Assembly (NCBI GenBank): GCA_903857265.1
Contig: CAIODZ010000022.1
Coordinates: forward strand, 124,001 to 188,000
Source: an uncultured Phycisphaerales bacterium
GTDB taxonomy: Bacteria > Planctomycetota > Phycisphaerae > Sedimentisphaerales > Anaerobacaceae
Length of the DNA: 64,000 nucleotides
Reading direction: 5' to 3'
Each line of letters opens with the position of its first letter. Within the stretch, counting starts at the first letter, position 1. The translations under genes and the position numbers were made by a program. Below are positions 1 to 9,605 of the stretch, one piece after another. The notes beneath the pieces were generated by a model. That model ran no database searches. It saw only the letters and a program-made list of their open reading frames with translations, and had not been told where the DNA came from.

Positions 1-2022
1 CCTCGATTTGTGGTGAATACAATAATTCGCCGTGTCGTTGGGCCAAAAATCAAAGATAAAAGCCCCCTCGAAGTTCTTAATACGAAGATTCTTGACCCGG
101 CTTGCGGTTCCGGCTCATTTCTGATTGCGGCTTTACAGTTTCTTTTTGATCATTGTACTCGATACATATCGGAACATCCGGAGGCCGCAGAAATCCCGGC
201 AAGCCCGAGGGCTAAAGAGAAAAAAGTCAAAATAGCCTTCAAAGACAAGGAAAATAACTGGCATTTATCCCCGAAGTTTCGCAGTCAATTGCTTGCTTCC
301 TGCATTTATGGCGTTGATATAGATGCTCAGGCCGTTGAAGTTACCATTATGAGCCTTTATCTCAAATTGCTGGAGGGAAGATTACCACCGGATTGGCAGC
401 GTGATTTTCTTCAATCGAGATTGCTGCCATCTCTGGATAATAATATTTGTTGTGGTAATAGCTTATTATCGCAGGCCGATTTTGACAGATATTGGGATAA
501 CAAGGTCGGAAGTTTGTTCGGCGGTGATGAAGATTTGAGGTTTAGAATCAACGCGTTCGATTGGAACAGTCAAACTCGTGGATTTGGTCGATTATTTGAT
601 GAACACAAGGGCTTCGATTGTATAATCGGTAATCCCCCATATATTCGCGTTCAGGAATTAAAAAAATGGGCAAATGAGGAATGCGAATTCTATAGGATAC
701 AATATAAATCAGCAGCGAAAGGCAATTACGATATATATGTGGTTTTCATAGAAAAAGGATTGCAGCTTCTCACTCCGGATGGGGTTCTCGGATTCATTTG
801 TCCCCATAAGTTTTGGCAAGCAACGTACGGGCAAGGTATTCGAAAGATTGTCTCAACGGGCAAGTATATTCGGTCTATTATAGATTTCTCCGATCAACAA
901 GTGTTCCGTGGAGCAACCACATATACTGCGATACATATTTTCTCTAATACTCCTAATGAAGCAATGGTGGACTATTCCCGTATAATCAAGCTTTATGACG
1001 GCGAGACGCAATGCCGTATGCTTGACTCACATCGAACCTTGAGATCTGCGGACATTCTTAAATGGGACGCGGTTCATCCGATACAGGGAGATGGAATGTG
1101 GAGTTTCCTGGAATCAGGAACGACAACAATCTCATCATGTCCTGAGACTGATTGTTTTCCTCTTAGTGAACTGGTTAATTTCTCACAAGGATTTAAAACG
1201 GGTGCGGATAAAGTCTTTGTGGTAGAGCTTATTAGAGAAAAAGATAGCATTGCAACGATCTATTCGGAGGCTACTGGCCGAGAGCACGAAATTGAATCGC
1301 ATCTTCTTCGTCCATTGATTAAGAGCGAACATATGCGGCGGTTTGAAATATGCCCGACAACCTTGCGTCTTATATTTCCATATCTTGTTAAAAACGATAC
1401 GTGGCGGATACTTGAACCCGAAGAATTATCAAAAGAATGCCCAAAGTTATGGTCTGGCTATCTTTCATTACTACGTCCCGCTCTAAACAAACGAGAGTCC
1501 GGCCGGTTTGAAGGGAATTATTTCTATCAGTACTCAAGACAGCAGAATTTCGTGCCGTTGACTAAACCTAAGTTAATAACTCCAGACATGGCAGATCGGA
1601 TGAGATTTTGTTTTGATGCTAAAGGTCAATTTGTTTTTTCGGGCGGTGCGGCGGGTGGTGTTTGTGTAATCCCAAAGGAGGAAAATGATCCGTTATTTAT
1701 CATAGGTGTGCTTAATAGCAATCTTATTGAGAAATACCTTAGGCAAAAAAACGGTGCTGGCTTCAGGGGAGGATATTTGAATTGCGAAATTCGTTTCCTG
1801 AGAGATATACCAATTCTTGTCGCTCGCTCGGCATCACAGAAAAAACATGCCAGCCAAATTTCCTCGTATGTCGAAAAGATAATAAAGACAAAAACTAAGG
1901 TGCAGAACAATAAGCTTAGTGACAGAGAACAAGAGCGTTTCGAGCGTGAGATAGAGGCCAACGAATCACGAATTGACGAGTTGGTATGTGAATTGTACGG
2001 AGTCGATAAGATTCCAGATTAA
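1..2022 (+). CDS. Eco57I/TaqI-like adenine-specific DNA methyltransferase or type IIG R-M protein, 5'-truncated by the window edge
   Basis: Frame is open from base 1 (PRFVVNTII, consistent with a YTPxFVV motif); motif I 'DPACGSGSFL' and motif IV 'NPPYIRVQEL'. Confidence 0.9.
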   Translation, partial: PRFVVNTIIRRVVGPKIKDKSPLEVLNTKILDPACGSGSFLIAALQFLFDHCTRYISEHPEAAEIPASPRAKEKKVKIAFKDKENNWHLSPKFRSQLLASCIYGVDIDAQAVEVTIMSLYLKLLEGRLPPDWQRDFLQSRLLPSLDNNICCGNSLLSQADFDRYWDNKVGSLFGGDEDLRFRINAFDWNSQTRGFGRLFDEHKGFDCIIGNPPYIRVQELKKWANEECEFYRIQYKSAAKGNYDIYVVFIEKGLQLLTPDGVLGFICPHKFWQATYGQGIRKIVSTGKYIRSIIDFSDQQVFRGATTYTAIHIFSNTPNEAMVDYSRIIKLYDGETQCRMLDSHRTLRSADILKWDAVHPIQGDGMWSFLESGTTTISSCPETDCFPLSELVNFSQGFKTGADKVFVVELIREKDSIATIYSEATGREHEIESHLLRPLIKSEHMRRFEICPTTLRLIFPYLVKNDTWRILEPEELSKECPKLWSGYLSLLRPALNKRESGRFEGNYFYQYSRQQNFVPLTKPKLITPDMADRMRFCFDAKGQFVFSGGAAGGVCVIPKEENDPLFIIGVLNSNLIEKYLRQKNGAGFRGGYLNCEIRFLRDIPILVARSASQKKHASQISSYVEKIIKTKTKVQNNKLSDREQERFEREIEANESRIDELVCELYGVDKIPD

Positions 2023-2065
2023 TAGAGTTTTATAAAAGGAAGAATAAGCTGAAGGAGGAATTATC

Positions 2066-3097
2066 ATGGCAATATGGTTAGTGAGGGCAGGCGGACACGG
2101 CGAGGAACAGAATTGGGCTCTTGAGAATAATAAAGTTGTCAATGGATGGGATGATGTAGTTGATCTTTCTAAATTTAAGACAAGGATGGATTTGCTTAAG
2201 TATCTTGGAGAACTTTATCTTGATGCGAAGCCGGCAAAACTTAGAAATCATTGCGCCCAGCTTTGGGCTTTTTCGAAAAGAATTTCTAAGGATGATCTTG
2301 TAGCTCTTCCACTAAAAGGACGAAGTGCAATAGCAATAGGAAGAGTTATAGGAGAATATAAGTATTTCCCCGCCAATCCCCCTGGTACCAAGCATACTCT
2401 ACCTGTTGAATGGATTACCAAAGATATGCCGAGGAATAGGTTTGACCAAGACTTGTTATATTCATTCGGTGCATTTATGACTATCTGCCAGATAACACGT
2501 AACAACGCAGAGCAACGCATAAGAGCATTATTAGAAGGCAAGGCTGCTCCGATAGTTGTTTCGACAACGGAAGGTATAGATGAAGTTACGGATGAAGCCC
2601 CTGAAACACTTGTTAATCTTACTGAATATGCCGCTGACCAGATAAGTCAGTGGCTTGCCACTAAATTTACCGGGCATCGACTTGCAGACCTGATTAATGC
2701 AGTTCTTGAAGCGCAGGGCTACAAAACCCAGGTTTCTCCTGCCGGGCCGGACGGGGGTGTTGATATTTTAGCAGGCAGCGGCCCGCTTGGGTTTGACCCG
2801 CCAAGAATCGTAGTTCAAGTCAAAAGTGGCAACAGTCAACAGGATGTAAAAATTCTTCGTGAATTAAAAGGAGTTATGCACGATTTTAATGCTCAGCAGG
2901 GATTGCTTGCTGCGTGGGGAGGGTTTAAGCATAACGTTTACACGGAATCGCATAAAAACTTCTTTGAAGTACGACTGTGGGACGCGAGAGATATTGTTGA
3001 AAATGTACTTCTTTATTATGACAAATTTGATGAAGAGATCAAAGCTGAACTTCCCCTCAAACGCATATGGATTCTTGTGCAAGAAGGTGAAGAGTAA
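2066..3097 (+). CDS. Mrr-family restriction endonuclease with a C-terminal PD-(D/E)xK nuclease domain
   Basis: C-terminal 'GPDGGVDILAG...RIVVQVKSG' matches the Mrr catalytic core; directly downstream of the methyltransferase. Confidence 0.8.
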   Translation: MAIWLVRAGGHGEEQNWALENNKVVNGWDDVVDLSKFKTRMDLLKYLGELYLDAKPAKLRNHCAQLWAFSKRISKDDLVALPLKGRSAIAIGRVIGEYKYFPANPPGTKHTLPVEWITKDMPRNRFDQDLLYSFGAFMTICQITRNNAEQRIRALLEGKAAPIVVSTTEGIDEVTDEAPETLVNLTEYAADQISQWLATKFTGHRLADLINAVLEAQGYKTQVSPAGPDGGVDILAGSGPLGFDPPRIVVQVKSGNSQQDVKILRELKGVMHDFNAQQGLLAAWGGFKHNVYTESHKNFFEVRLWDARDIVENVLLYYDKFDEEIKAELPLKRIWILVQEGEE

Positions 3098-3238
3098 CAT
3101 AAAGAAAAACCAATAAGCAGGCCGAACTTCTTGCTGACGAATGGGCAGCATAAATCAGCGTCTAAATTAAATCCGCCCTGACCCCGGCCGAGATTAAAGG
3201 GCAAAAACGAGTAAAAGCTAACTGGTCTTCGCAAAACA

Positions 3239-3278
3239 AAAGGCCGCCGTCTCCTTCGAAAGGGAAACGACGGCCTTT
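3239..3278. terminator. Bidirectional intrinsic terminator between convergent genes
   Basis: AAAGGCCGCCGT...ACGACGGCCTTT inverted repeat with flanking A/T runs, between the 3' ends at 3097(+) and 3319(-). Confidence 0.75.
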
Positions 3279-3318
3279 AAAATTCAAAACTCAACAATAC
3301 GTTTACAATCCCGGTTTT

Positions 3319-6300
3319 TTAGTCGCCCCATACGTTGCCGAAAACCGCGAAGTCCGTAAAGTCAACGGTCCCGCTGGCATCGAAATCACCAGGGATAGTA
3401 CCGGTCATGAGCCAGTTATCGCATATCACTTTAACATCGCCAAGGTCGATATAGCCATCACAGTCAAGGTCGTAGATGTTGTCCGCTGTGTAGTTTTGCC
3501 CGGCCTGGTCAACCAGCACGCCGACATAACTCCCATTGCCCGGCGTAAACGTAAAGTGCTTTTTGGTCGGCGTTACCGTGCCCGTCCAGGCGTAACTGAC
3601 CCAGACCTCATAGAAACCATTGGCATCGGTCATGGCCTGCCCGCCGCCATTGTCGGCGCTAACCAGCACGTTCTCGATTGGCACATTGCATTTGTTGGTG
3701 ATGTAACCGGCGATTTTGAACGTGAGCAGCGTGCCGGCATAGTTCTGGCCGGTAGTATCCGCGTTGACATTCTCGTAGCTTATGCTGTTCGGTTCGAAGG
3801 CATAGGCATACTTAGTTGGCGTTACTTTTCCTGACCAGTTGTAATCAACCCAGACCTCATAGTAACCGCTGGCATCGGTCATTGCAGAACCGCCGCCGTA
3901 TTTGCTTGTCCAGGGGCCGCCACCGTTTTCGGCAGAGACGCTTGTATTGCTTATCGGCGCGGAATTGCCGGAATCAAGCACATAACCGGCAATCTTAAAG
4001 GTCATAAGTGTAGCCGTGTAATTCGCATCGTTGTAACTCTGCGTAACATTGTTGTATGTATTGCTACCTGGTTCAAAGACGTATCCTTGCTTCCCAGGAG
4101 TGATGACGCCCGACCAGCCATAGGCGGCCGACAATTCGTAGTAGCCGTTTGCATCCGTCAGGGTATTAGTATCACCCGCTGACATCAGCACGTCTTTGAC
4201 CGGCGTGTTACCGTCAATCTCAACCACGTAACCGGAAATCGAGAAGATAATCCTGCTGAACGTCACTGCAACCGTATGAGTAGTTGTGATATCGCTTAAT
4301 GTGTAAGTCGTGCCGCCAACCTGGGCCTCGCTGCCATCCACCATCCACTTGTCAACCACATAACCAGTTGTCGGCGTGGCGGTAAACAATTGAGATGAGC
4401 CGTAATCCTTGGTTATATCACCCATCGGGTCAACACTGCCGTTAGCGTCTGTAGAAGCAGTCACGGTGTATGTAAATATCTTAAAGCTGACACTAACCGT
4501 ATGTGTCGCTGTGATTGAGCTTAACGTGTAAGTCGTGCCGCCTGTCTGGACATCAGCGCCGTCAACCTGCCACTTATCAACTGCGTAACCTGTTGCCGGA
4601 GTGGCCGTGAATAACTGGCTGCTGCCGTAATCCTTGGTCATTGCGCCTGTCGGATCAATTGAACCATTAGCGCCAGCACTGGCGGTAACCGTATAGGTAA
4701 TAATCTTGAAGCTCACAGCAACGGTATGAGTGGCTGTGATTGTGCTTAACGTGTAAGTGTTGCCGCCTGTCTGAGCATCAGCGCCATCCAAAGTCCACTT
4801 GTCAACCTCATAACCAGTAGTCGGAGTGGCGGTGAACAATTGACTGCTGCCGTAATCCTTGGTCGTATCGCCCATCGGGTCAATCGAGCCGTTGGCACCC
4901 GCCGAGGATGTAATCGTGTACTGGTCAATCGCGAAGCTGGCGGTTACGGAAATGTTCGCCGTTACGCTTGCATCAGTCCTCGGATTGACCGTCGAGTCAT
5001 CGCTCCATTTGACAAAGTGGTATCCGGTAGCCGGTACCGCTGTCACAGCAGAACCGCTCGCATTGTAATTGACCGTCTGCGGGCTTGTTCCGGTGATGGT
5101 ACCGTTACTGCCGGCTGTGTAAGTAAGTGTGAACGTATCAATAGCGAAGCTGGCGGTCACGGCAATGTTCGCCGTTACGCTTGAGTCAGTCCTCGGATTG
5201 ACAACCGAATCATCGCTCCATTTAACAAAGTGGTATCCGGTAGCCGGTACCGCTGTTACAGCAGAACCGCTCGCATTGTAATTGACCGTCTGCGGGCTCG
5301 TTCCACTGATAGTACCGTTTGAACCGGCCGTATAGGTCAGTGTAAACGTATCAATCGCGAAGCTGGCGGTTACGGCAATGTCCGCCGTTACGCTTGAGTC
5401 AGTCCTCGGATTGACCGTCGAGTCATCACTCCATTTGACGAAGTGGTATCCGGTGCTCGGTACCGCCGTTACAGCCGAACCGCTCGTATTGTAATTGATT
5501 GTCTGCGGGCTTGTTCCGGTGATGGTACCGTTACTGCCTGCTGTGTAAGTAAGTGTAAACGTATCAATCGCGAAGCTGGCGGTCACGGCAATGTTCGCCG
5601 TTACGCTGGTGTCAGTCCTCGGGTTGACCGTCGAGTCATCACTCCATTTAACAAAGTGGTATCCGGTAGCCGGTACCGCCGTCACAGCAGAACCGCTCGC
5701 ATTGTAATTGACTGTCTGCGGGCTTGTTCCGGTGATGGTACCGTTACTGCCTGGTGTGTAAGTAAGTGTAAACGTATCAATCGCGAAGCTGGCGGTCACG
5801 GCTATGTTCGCCGTTACGCTGGTGTCAGTCCTCGGATTGACAGTCGAGTCATCACTCCATTTAACAAAGTGGTATCCGGTACTCGGTACCGCCGTTACAG
5901 CAGAACCGCTCGCATTGTAATTGACCGTCTGCGGGCTCGTTCCGCTAATTGTACCGTTAGCGCCCGGTGTGTAAGTAAGTGTAAACGTATCAATCGCAAA
6001 ATTGGCTGTAATCGTCATATCAGCAGTCACGTTGGTGATAGTCAACGGATTGGTAGTTCCCGTATAACCGCCCGTCCAGCCGGTAAAGTGGTAGTTGGTA
6101 TTGGCCTGCGCCGTAACCGGCGTACAGCTACTGCCGTGATTAACTACCTGAACCAAAGTCCCCGTAATACTGCCGTTGGCCCCCGCTACGAACGTTACCG
6201 TGTGAGTGTCAATCGCGAAATTGGCCGTAACGGTCATATCAGCAGTCACGTTGGTGATAGTCAACGGGTTGGTAGCTCCCGTATAACCGCCCGTCCAGCT

Positions 6301-9078
6301 GGTAAAGTGGTAATTGGCATTGGGCACCGCTGTAACTGCCGTACAGTTGCCGCCGTGATTAACTACCTGAACCAAAGTCCCCGTAATACTGCCGTTAGCC
6401 CCGGCTACAAACGTTACCGTGTGGGTGTTTATCGCAAAGTTGGCCGTAACGGTGATATTGGCAGTTACGCTGGTGTCGGTCCTCGGGTTGGCTGCTGAGC
6501 CATCACTCCAGTTGACAAAGTGATAATTGGCATTAGGTACCGCCGTTACCGCTGTACCGCTACCACCATAGCTGACCGTCTGCGGGCTTGTTCCACTAAT
6601 TGTACCGTTAGCGCCCGGTGTATAAGTTAACGTGTAAGTATTTATTGCAAAATTCGCCTGGACGGCATAGTTGGCGTCCACAAGAACAGTAGTACTCACC
6701 GAAGTGGGACTTGCGACCTTGCCGGCCGTTACAGCCGTGCCTGTCCAGTTGACAAAATAATAACCAGTGTTATTCGACGCAATGATAGGATTACTGGTGC
6801 CCTGGTTATACAAATATGTGCCTATACCGGGCGTACTGACAGTACCGCCGGCTGTTGCAGAAGTCGTTAACGACCTTGTGTTAACGGCAAAGTTGGCGGT
6901 GACGGTATAGTTAGCGTCCATAAGGACGGTTGTGCTGGCCGAAGTGGGACTTGCGACCTTGCCAGCCGTGACTGCTGAGCCGGTCCAGTTTACAAAATGA
7001 TAATTCACGTCATTTGCAGCCACGATACTGGCATTGGTTCCGTTGTTATAATTAAAATTCCCAATACCTGGTGTAGTTACAGTTCCGCCCGTAGTAGTAG
7101 AAATCGCAAGGGTCCAAGTAGCAACTTGAGGTTTGAGCGCGATAGTCATATGTCCATCAACACTTGATGTTACCGTCGCTGTAGTCGAACCGGTACTTCC
7201 GGCAGTTGCTTTAAGGCCTGTTGCAATTCCTATACCTCCACCGTTGCCTGACGTGGTTCCTCCGTCTGATTGCTCTGTGAGGCCTGAGAGATTTGCGTTA
7301 GTCCAGCTTGACCATTCCGCTGAGGATGAGTCGTCGTCTCTTGATGCTGCAAGCACAATCAAGTCGTTAGCGACAGTTGTGGTGACCGTTCCGAATGTCG
7401 TAGTGGTTGAGGCCGTTCCTTTCGTTCCGCCTGCCGTCACGTCCCACGGGTTACCGGTTGTGACAGCGCCGCGGAATGCAAGAATCAGGCCAATTTGATG
7501 GTCGCCCGAGTCAGAAACGGTTGGCGCACCCTGAGTTCCATTATATCGTGACCAGTAGACCGTAAGCATTGTCGCACCTGTGCCACCAGCCGTTCCTGTT
7601 CCCTGCGGTGAATTAGCAACCGCGGTCCAGGTTCCGCCGTTCTGGTTTGAAATAGAGGAGGCCTGATTGGCCGTTTCAATAAACATCAGCAAGATGTCGT
7701 TTACAGCGATACCCGAAGGAAGCGCCGGTGAAATCGTTGATGTTCCAGATGCAGCAGTCCCTGCCGCAACAAAAGTAACGCTCGGTGGTAGTGCCGTTGC
7801 TGTATAATTCTGGGCCGTTTGATTGGATATAACGACGATGTAAGTTTTTGTTGCCGGACTAAATGTATATCCGGCTTTTATCGGGGTAACAGTTCCAATC
7901 CAGCCGGAGGTTACCGTGGCGGTGTAAAAACCGTTGGCGTCGGTAACCGGGACACCCGGCAGACCGCTCATCTGGACGCCGGCCAGAGCCGAACCGCCCG
8001 ATGTAATTGTGCCGGAAATCGTATAATTCTTAGTATTAACCAGGCCCATATTAGAGGCGGTCTGCATTATATCAGTTGTCCAGGCGTAATCGTTGCCGGT
8101 ACTTCCCTGCTGGGGGATGCCGCCATCGTTATCGCCATCGTTACCTAAAAGCGTATTGATTATATTCTGGTATTTTGTGAAAGAGTCAGCACCGCGAACT
8201 TCGCTGAGGGCATAGTGTCCCCAGGCATACCAGCCGTTGTGCCCGTTCTGGTAACCGTCGCTTGTGCCGGTATCACTGGCGGGCATATAAGTATTTGCGG
8301 TTTCAGCCCAAGCAAGAGCTTCAGCGGAGTGATTAGGGTCTTTGAAATATGAGTTCATAACGCCCCAGACGGCAACGCCAGCCGATACGGCCCAACCGTC
8401 TGAAGAGAAGTTCGATGTGCTACCATTCAACCAGGTCCGTACATTATTACCAAAAGTAAGGGCATCTGCCTGAGCTACCGTATTGGAGTCAAATAACCCA
8501 TATTGATACAGGGCACCTGCGGCAAGTCCAAGAACACAGGCCTCCCCGTTGGAGCCACTTGTGCCACAATTACCTTGATGAAGAGTGCTCGCACATCGTC
8601 TGCCATAGGCAGTATGATCAACATATCCTGCTTTGCCCAGATAGACCTGCCGGTATTTCATCTCTGCACGCATACCCCATGCGCAGTTATATGTGGTGTA
8701 ATAATTCGTGATGCTACCCCCTTCATTCCAAGCCGGGAAATTATTGAGGTAAGTCCAGGCATTGTTTATTTTTGTTTGATATGTTGTGTAGTCCCCCGTC
8801 AATTCAGCATAACGAGACCATATCCATATCGCCTCCTGCGTGTTGTCGGATTCGACGATAGTGGTCGAACCTTCATATTCTTCTATGCCGCCGAGATTCC
8901 CCCCGCTGGTTATCTGCTGTGTAACGAGCCAGGCAGCCGTTTGATTAACTTCGGCCGCATAGTCGTAGCTTACGGCAATCGCAGGCGCTGCCCCCATTGC
9001 AATTATGAGGGTGCATAAGACCATCAAGCTAATCGATGCTTTTGCTTTTGCTCCTCTGAGTGTTAATGACGATTTCAT
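3319..9078 (-). CDS. Giant secreted multidomain protein: signal peptide, alpha-toroid-like N-terminal domain, carboxypeptidase-regulatory-like domains, 13 InlB B/List-Bact repeats, C-terminal type I dockerin-like domain
   Basis: Start revised from ORF 9201 to ATG 9078, preceded by SD GGAGGA and a signal peptide MKSSLTLRGAKAKASISLMVLCTLII; 13 repeats ending in 'VTASFAID/VTANFAIN/VSFKI'; C-terminus 'DLDCDGYIDLGDVKVICDNW...GDFDASGTVDFTDFAVFGNVWGD'. Confidence 0.85.
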   Translation of the reverse strand: MKSSLTLRGAKAKASISLMVLCTLIIAMGAAPAIAVSYDYAAEVNQTAAWLVTQQITSGGNLGGIEEYEGSTTIVESDNTQEAIWIWSRYAELTGDYTTYQTKINNAWTYLNNFPAWNEGGSITNYYTTYNCAWGMRAEMKYRQVYLGKAGYVDHTAYGRRCASTLHQGNCGTSGSNGEACVLGLAAGALYQYGLFDSNTVAQADALTFGNNVRTWLNGSTSNFSSDGWAVSAGVAVWGVMNSYFKDPNHSAEALAWAETANTYMPASDTGTSDGYQNGHNGWYAWGHYALSEVRGADSFTKYQNIINTLLGNDGDNDGGIPQQGSTGNDYAWTTDIMQTASNMGLVNTKNYTISGTITSGGSALAGVQMSGLPGVPVTDANGFYTATVTSGWIGTVTPIKAGYTFSPATKTYIVVISNQTAQNYTATALPPSVTFVAAGTAASGTSTISPALPSGIAVNDILLMFIETANQASSISNQNGGTWTAVANSPQGTGTAGGTGATMLTVYWSRYNGTQGAPTVSDSGDHQIGLILAFRGAVTTGNPWDVTAGGTKGTASTTTTFGTVTTTVANDLIVLAASRDDDSSSAEWSSWTNANLSGLTEQSDGGTTSGNGGGIGIATGLKATAGSTGSTTATVTSSVDGHMTIALKPQVATWTLAISTTTGGTVTTPGIGNFNYNNGTNASIVAANDVNYHFVNWTGSAVTAGKVASPTSASTTVLMDANYTVTANFAVNTRSLTTSATAGGTVSTPGIGTYLYNQGTSNPIIASNNTGYYFVNWTGTAVTAGKVASPTSVSTTVLVDANYAVQANFAINTYTLTYTPGANGTISGTSPQTVSYGGSGTAVTAVPNANYHFVNWSDGSAANPRTDTSVTANITVTANFAINTHTVTFVAGANGSITGTLVQVVNHGGNCTAVTAVPNANYHFTSWTGGYTGATNPLTITNVTADMTVTANFAIDTHTVTFVAGANGSITGTLVQVVNHGSSCTPVTAQANTNYHFTGWTGGYTGTTNPLTITNVTADMTITANFAIDTFTLTYTPGANGTISGTSPQTVNYNASGSAVTAVPSTGYHFVKWSDDSTVNPRTDTSVTANIAVTASFAIDTFTLTYTPGSNGTITGTSPQTVNYNASGSAVTAVPATGYHFVKWSDDSTVNPRTDTSVTANIAVTASFAIDTFTLTYTAGSNGTITGTSPQTINYNTSGSAVTAVPSTGYHFVKWSDDSTVNPRTDSSVTADIAVTASFAIDTFTLTYTAGSNGTISGTSPQTVNYNASGSAVTAVPATGYHFVKWSDDSVVNPRTDSSVTANIAVTASFAIDTFTLTYTAGSNGTITGTSPQTVNYNASGSAVTAVPATGYHFVKWSDDSTVNPRTDASVTANISVTASFAIDQYTITSSAGANGSIDPMGDTTKDYGSSQLFTATPTTGYEVDKWTLDGADAQTGGNTYTLSTITATHTVAVSFKIITYTVTASAGANGSIDPTGAMTKDYGSSQLFTATPATGYAVDKWQVDGADVQTGGTTYTLSSITATHTVSVSFKIFTYTVTASTDANGSVDPMGDITKDYGSSQLFTATPTTGYVVDKWMVDGSEAQVGGTTYTLSDITTTHTVAVTFSRIIFSISGYVVEIDGNTPVKDVLMSAGDTNTLTDANGYYELSAAYGWSGVITPGKQGYVFEPGSNTYNNVTQSYNDANYTATLMTFKIAGYVLDSGNSAPISNTSVSAENGGGPWTSKYGGGSAMTDASGYYEVWVDYNWSGKVTPTKYAYAFEPNSISYENVNADTTGQNYAGTLLTFKIAGYITNKCNVPIENVLVSADNGGGQAMTDANGFYEVWVSYAWTGTVTPTKKHFTFTPGNGSYVGVLVDQAGQNYTADNIYDLDCDGYIDLGDVKVICDNWLMTGTIPGDFDASGTVDFTDFAVFGNVWGD
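4924..5988 (-). repeat. Five tandem near-identical 213-bp (71-aa) repeats inside the giant secreted protein
   Basis: The unit TFTLTYTxGSNGTxTGTSPQTVNYNASGSAVTAVPxTGYHFVKWSDDSTVNPRTDxSVTANIAVTASFAID recurs with exact 213-bp periodicity. Confidence 0.9.
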
Positions 9079-9127
9079 CACTTTGTCCTCCAACAAAAAA
9101 TGTGTAAACGATGACCCTGTAATTACA

Positions 9128-9156
9128 CCGGGTGTGCGATATATGCGCACATCCGG
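9128..9156 (-). promoter_or_regulatory. Strong hairpin in the 5' leader of the giant secreted protein gene
   Basis: CCGGGTGTGCG-ATATATG-CGCACATCCGG, 11-bp stem with one mismatch or wobble, about 50 nt upstream of the start codon. Confidence 0.55.
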
Positions 9157-9261
9157 CACATACATCCTTGAGGAGGGTAACTGGATTCGGGCAGATAGCA
9201 CTACCTACCCGCTGTTTTTCACCATCCGCCTACCCGTACATATCCATCCGTGTGAATAAAG

Positions 9262-9296
9262 AAAAAAACCAAAGCCAGAAACGACTTTGGTTTTTT
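9262..9296. terminator. Bidirectional intrinsic terminator
   Basis: AAAAAAACCAAAG...CTTTGGTTTTTT hairpin with A/T tracts on both sides, between typA and the repeat-protein gene. Confidence 0.65.
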
Positions 9297-9605
9297 GTAT
9301 GCTTCAGTAACTTAAAGAAAAGATATGATGTGAAAGAATTATGTGTTGTCAGAGTTACAGAACGGCACCTTGTTCCAAGAAGAACCCTTACACACCTGTC
9401 GTGACGCCAGTTTTTCCTCACCAAACCTCCCGAAAAACAACCAATAAATATCGTAGAGAGTATTATAACAGATAAGAACCATACCCGTCAAGAGAATTCG
9501 TGTTGAAATTACGTCCCATAACAAAAATGCAATACTTAAGCTAACTATTGATATTACCTAGGCTTACGCTCAAAAAACACGTATTTAAGTATTGCTCGAC
9601 TAACT

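Noticed and set aside
4924-5988. Regularly spaced repeats resembling a repeat array
   Set aside because: 213-bp period, in-frame protein repeats; not CRISPR.
5443-6498. 351-aa plus-strand ORF (MVSGARYRRYSRTARIVIDRLRA...)
   Set aside because: Antisense shadow of the 213-bp coding repeats; repetitive low-complexity translation without family motifs, whereas the minus frame has a full signal-peptide-to-dockerin architecture.
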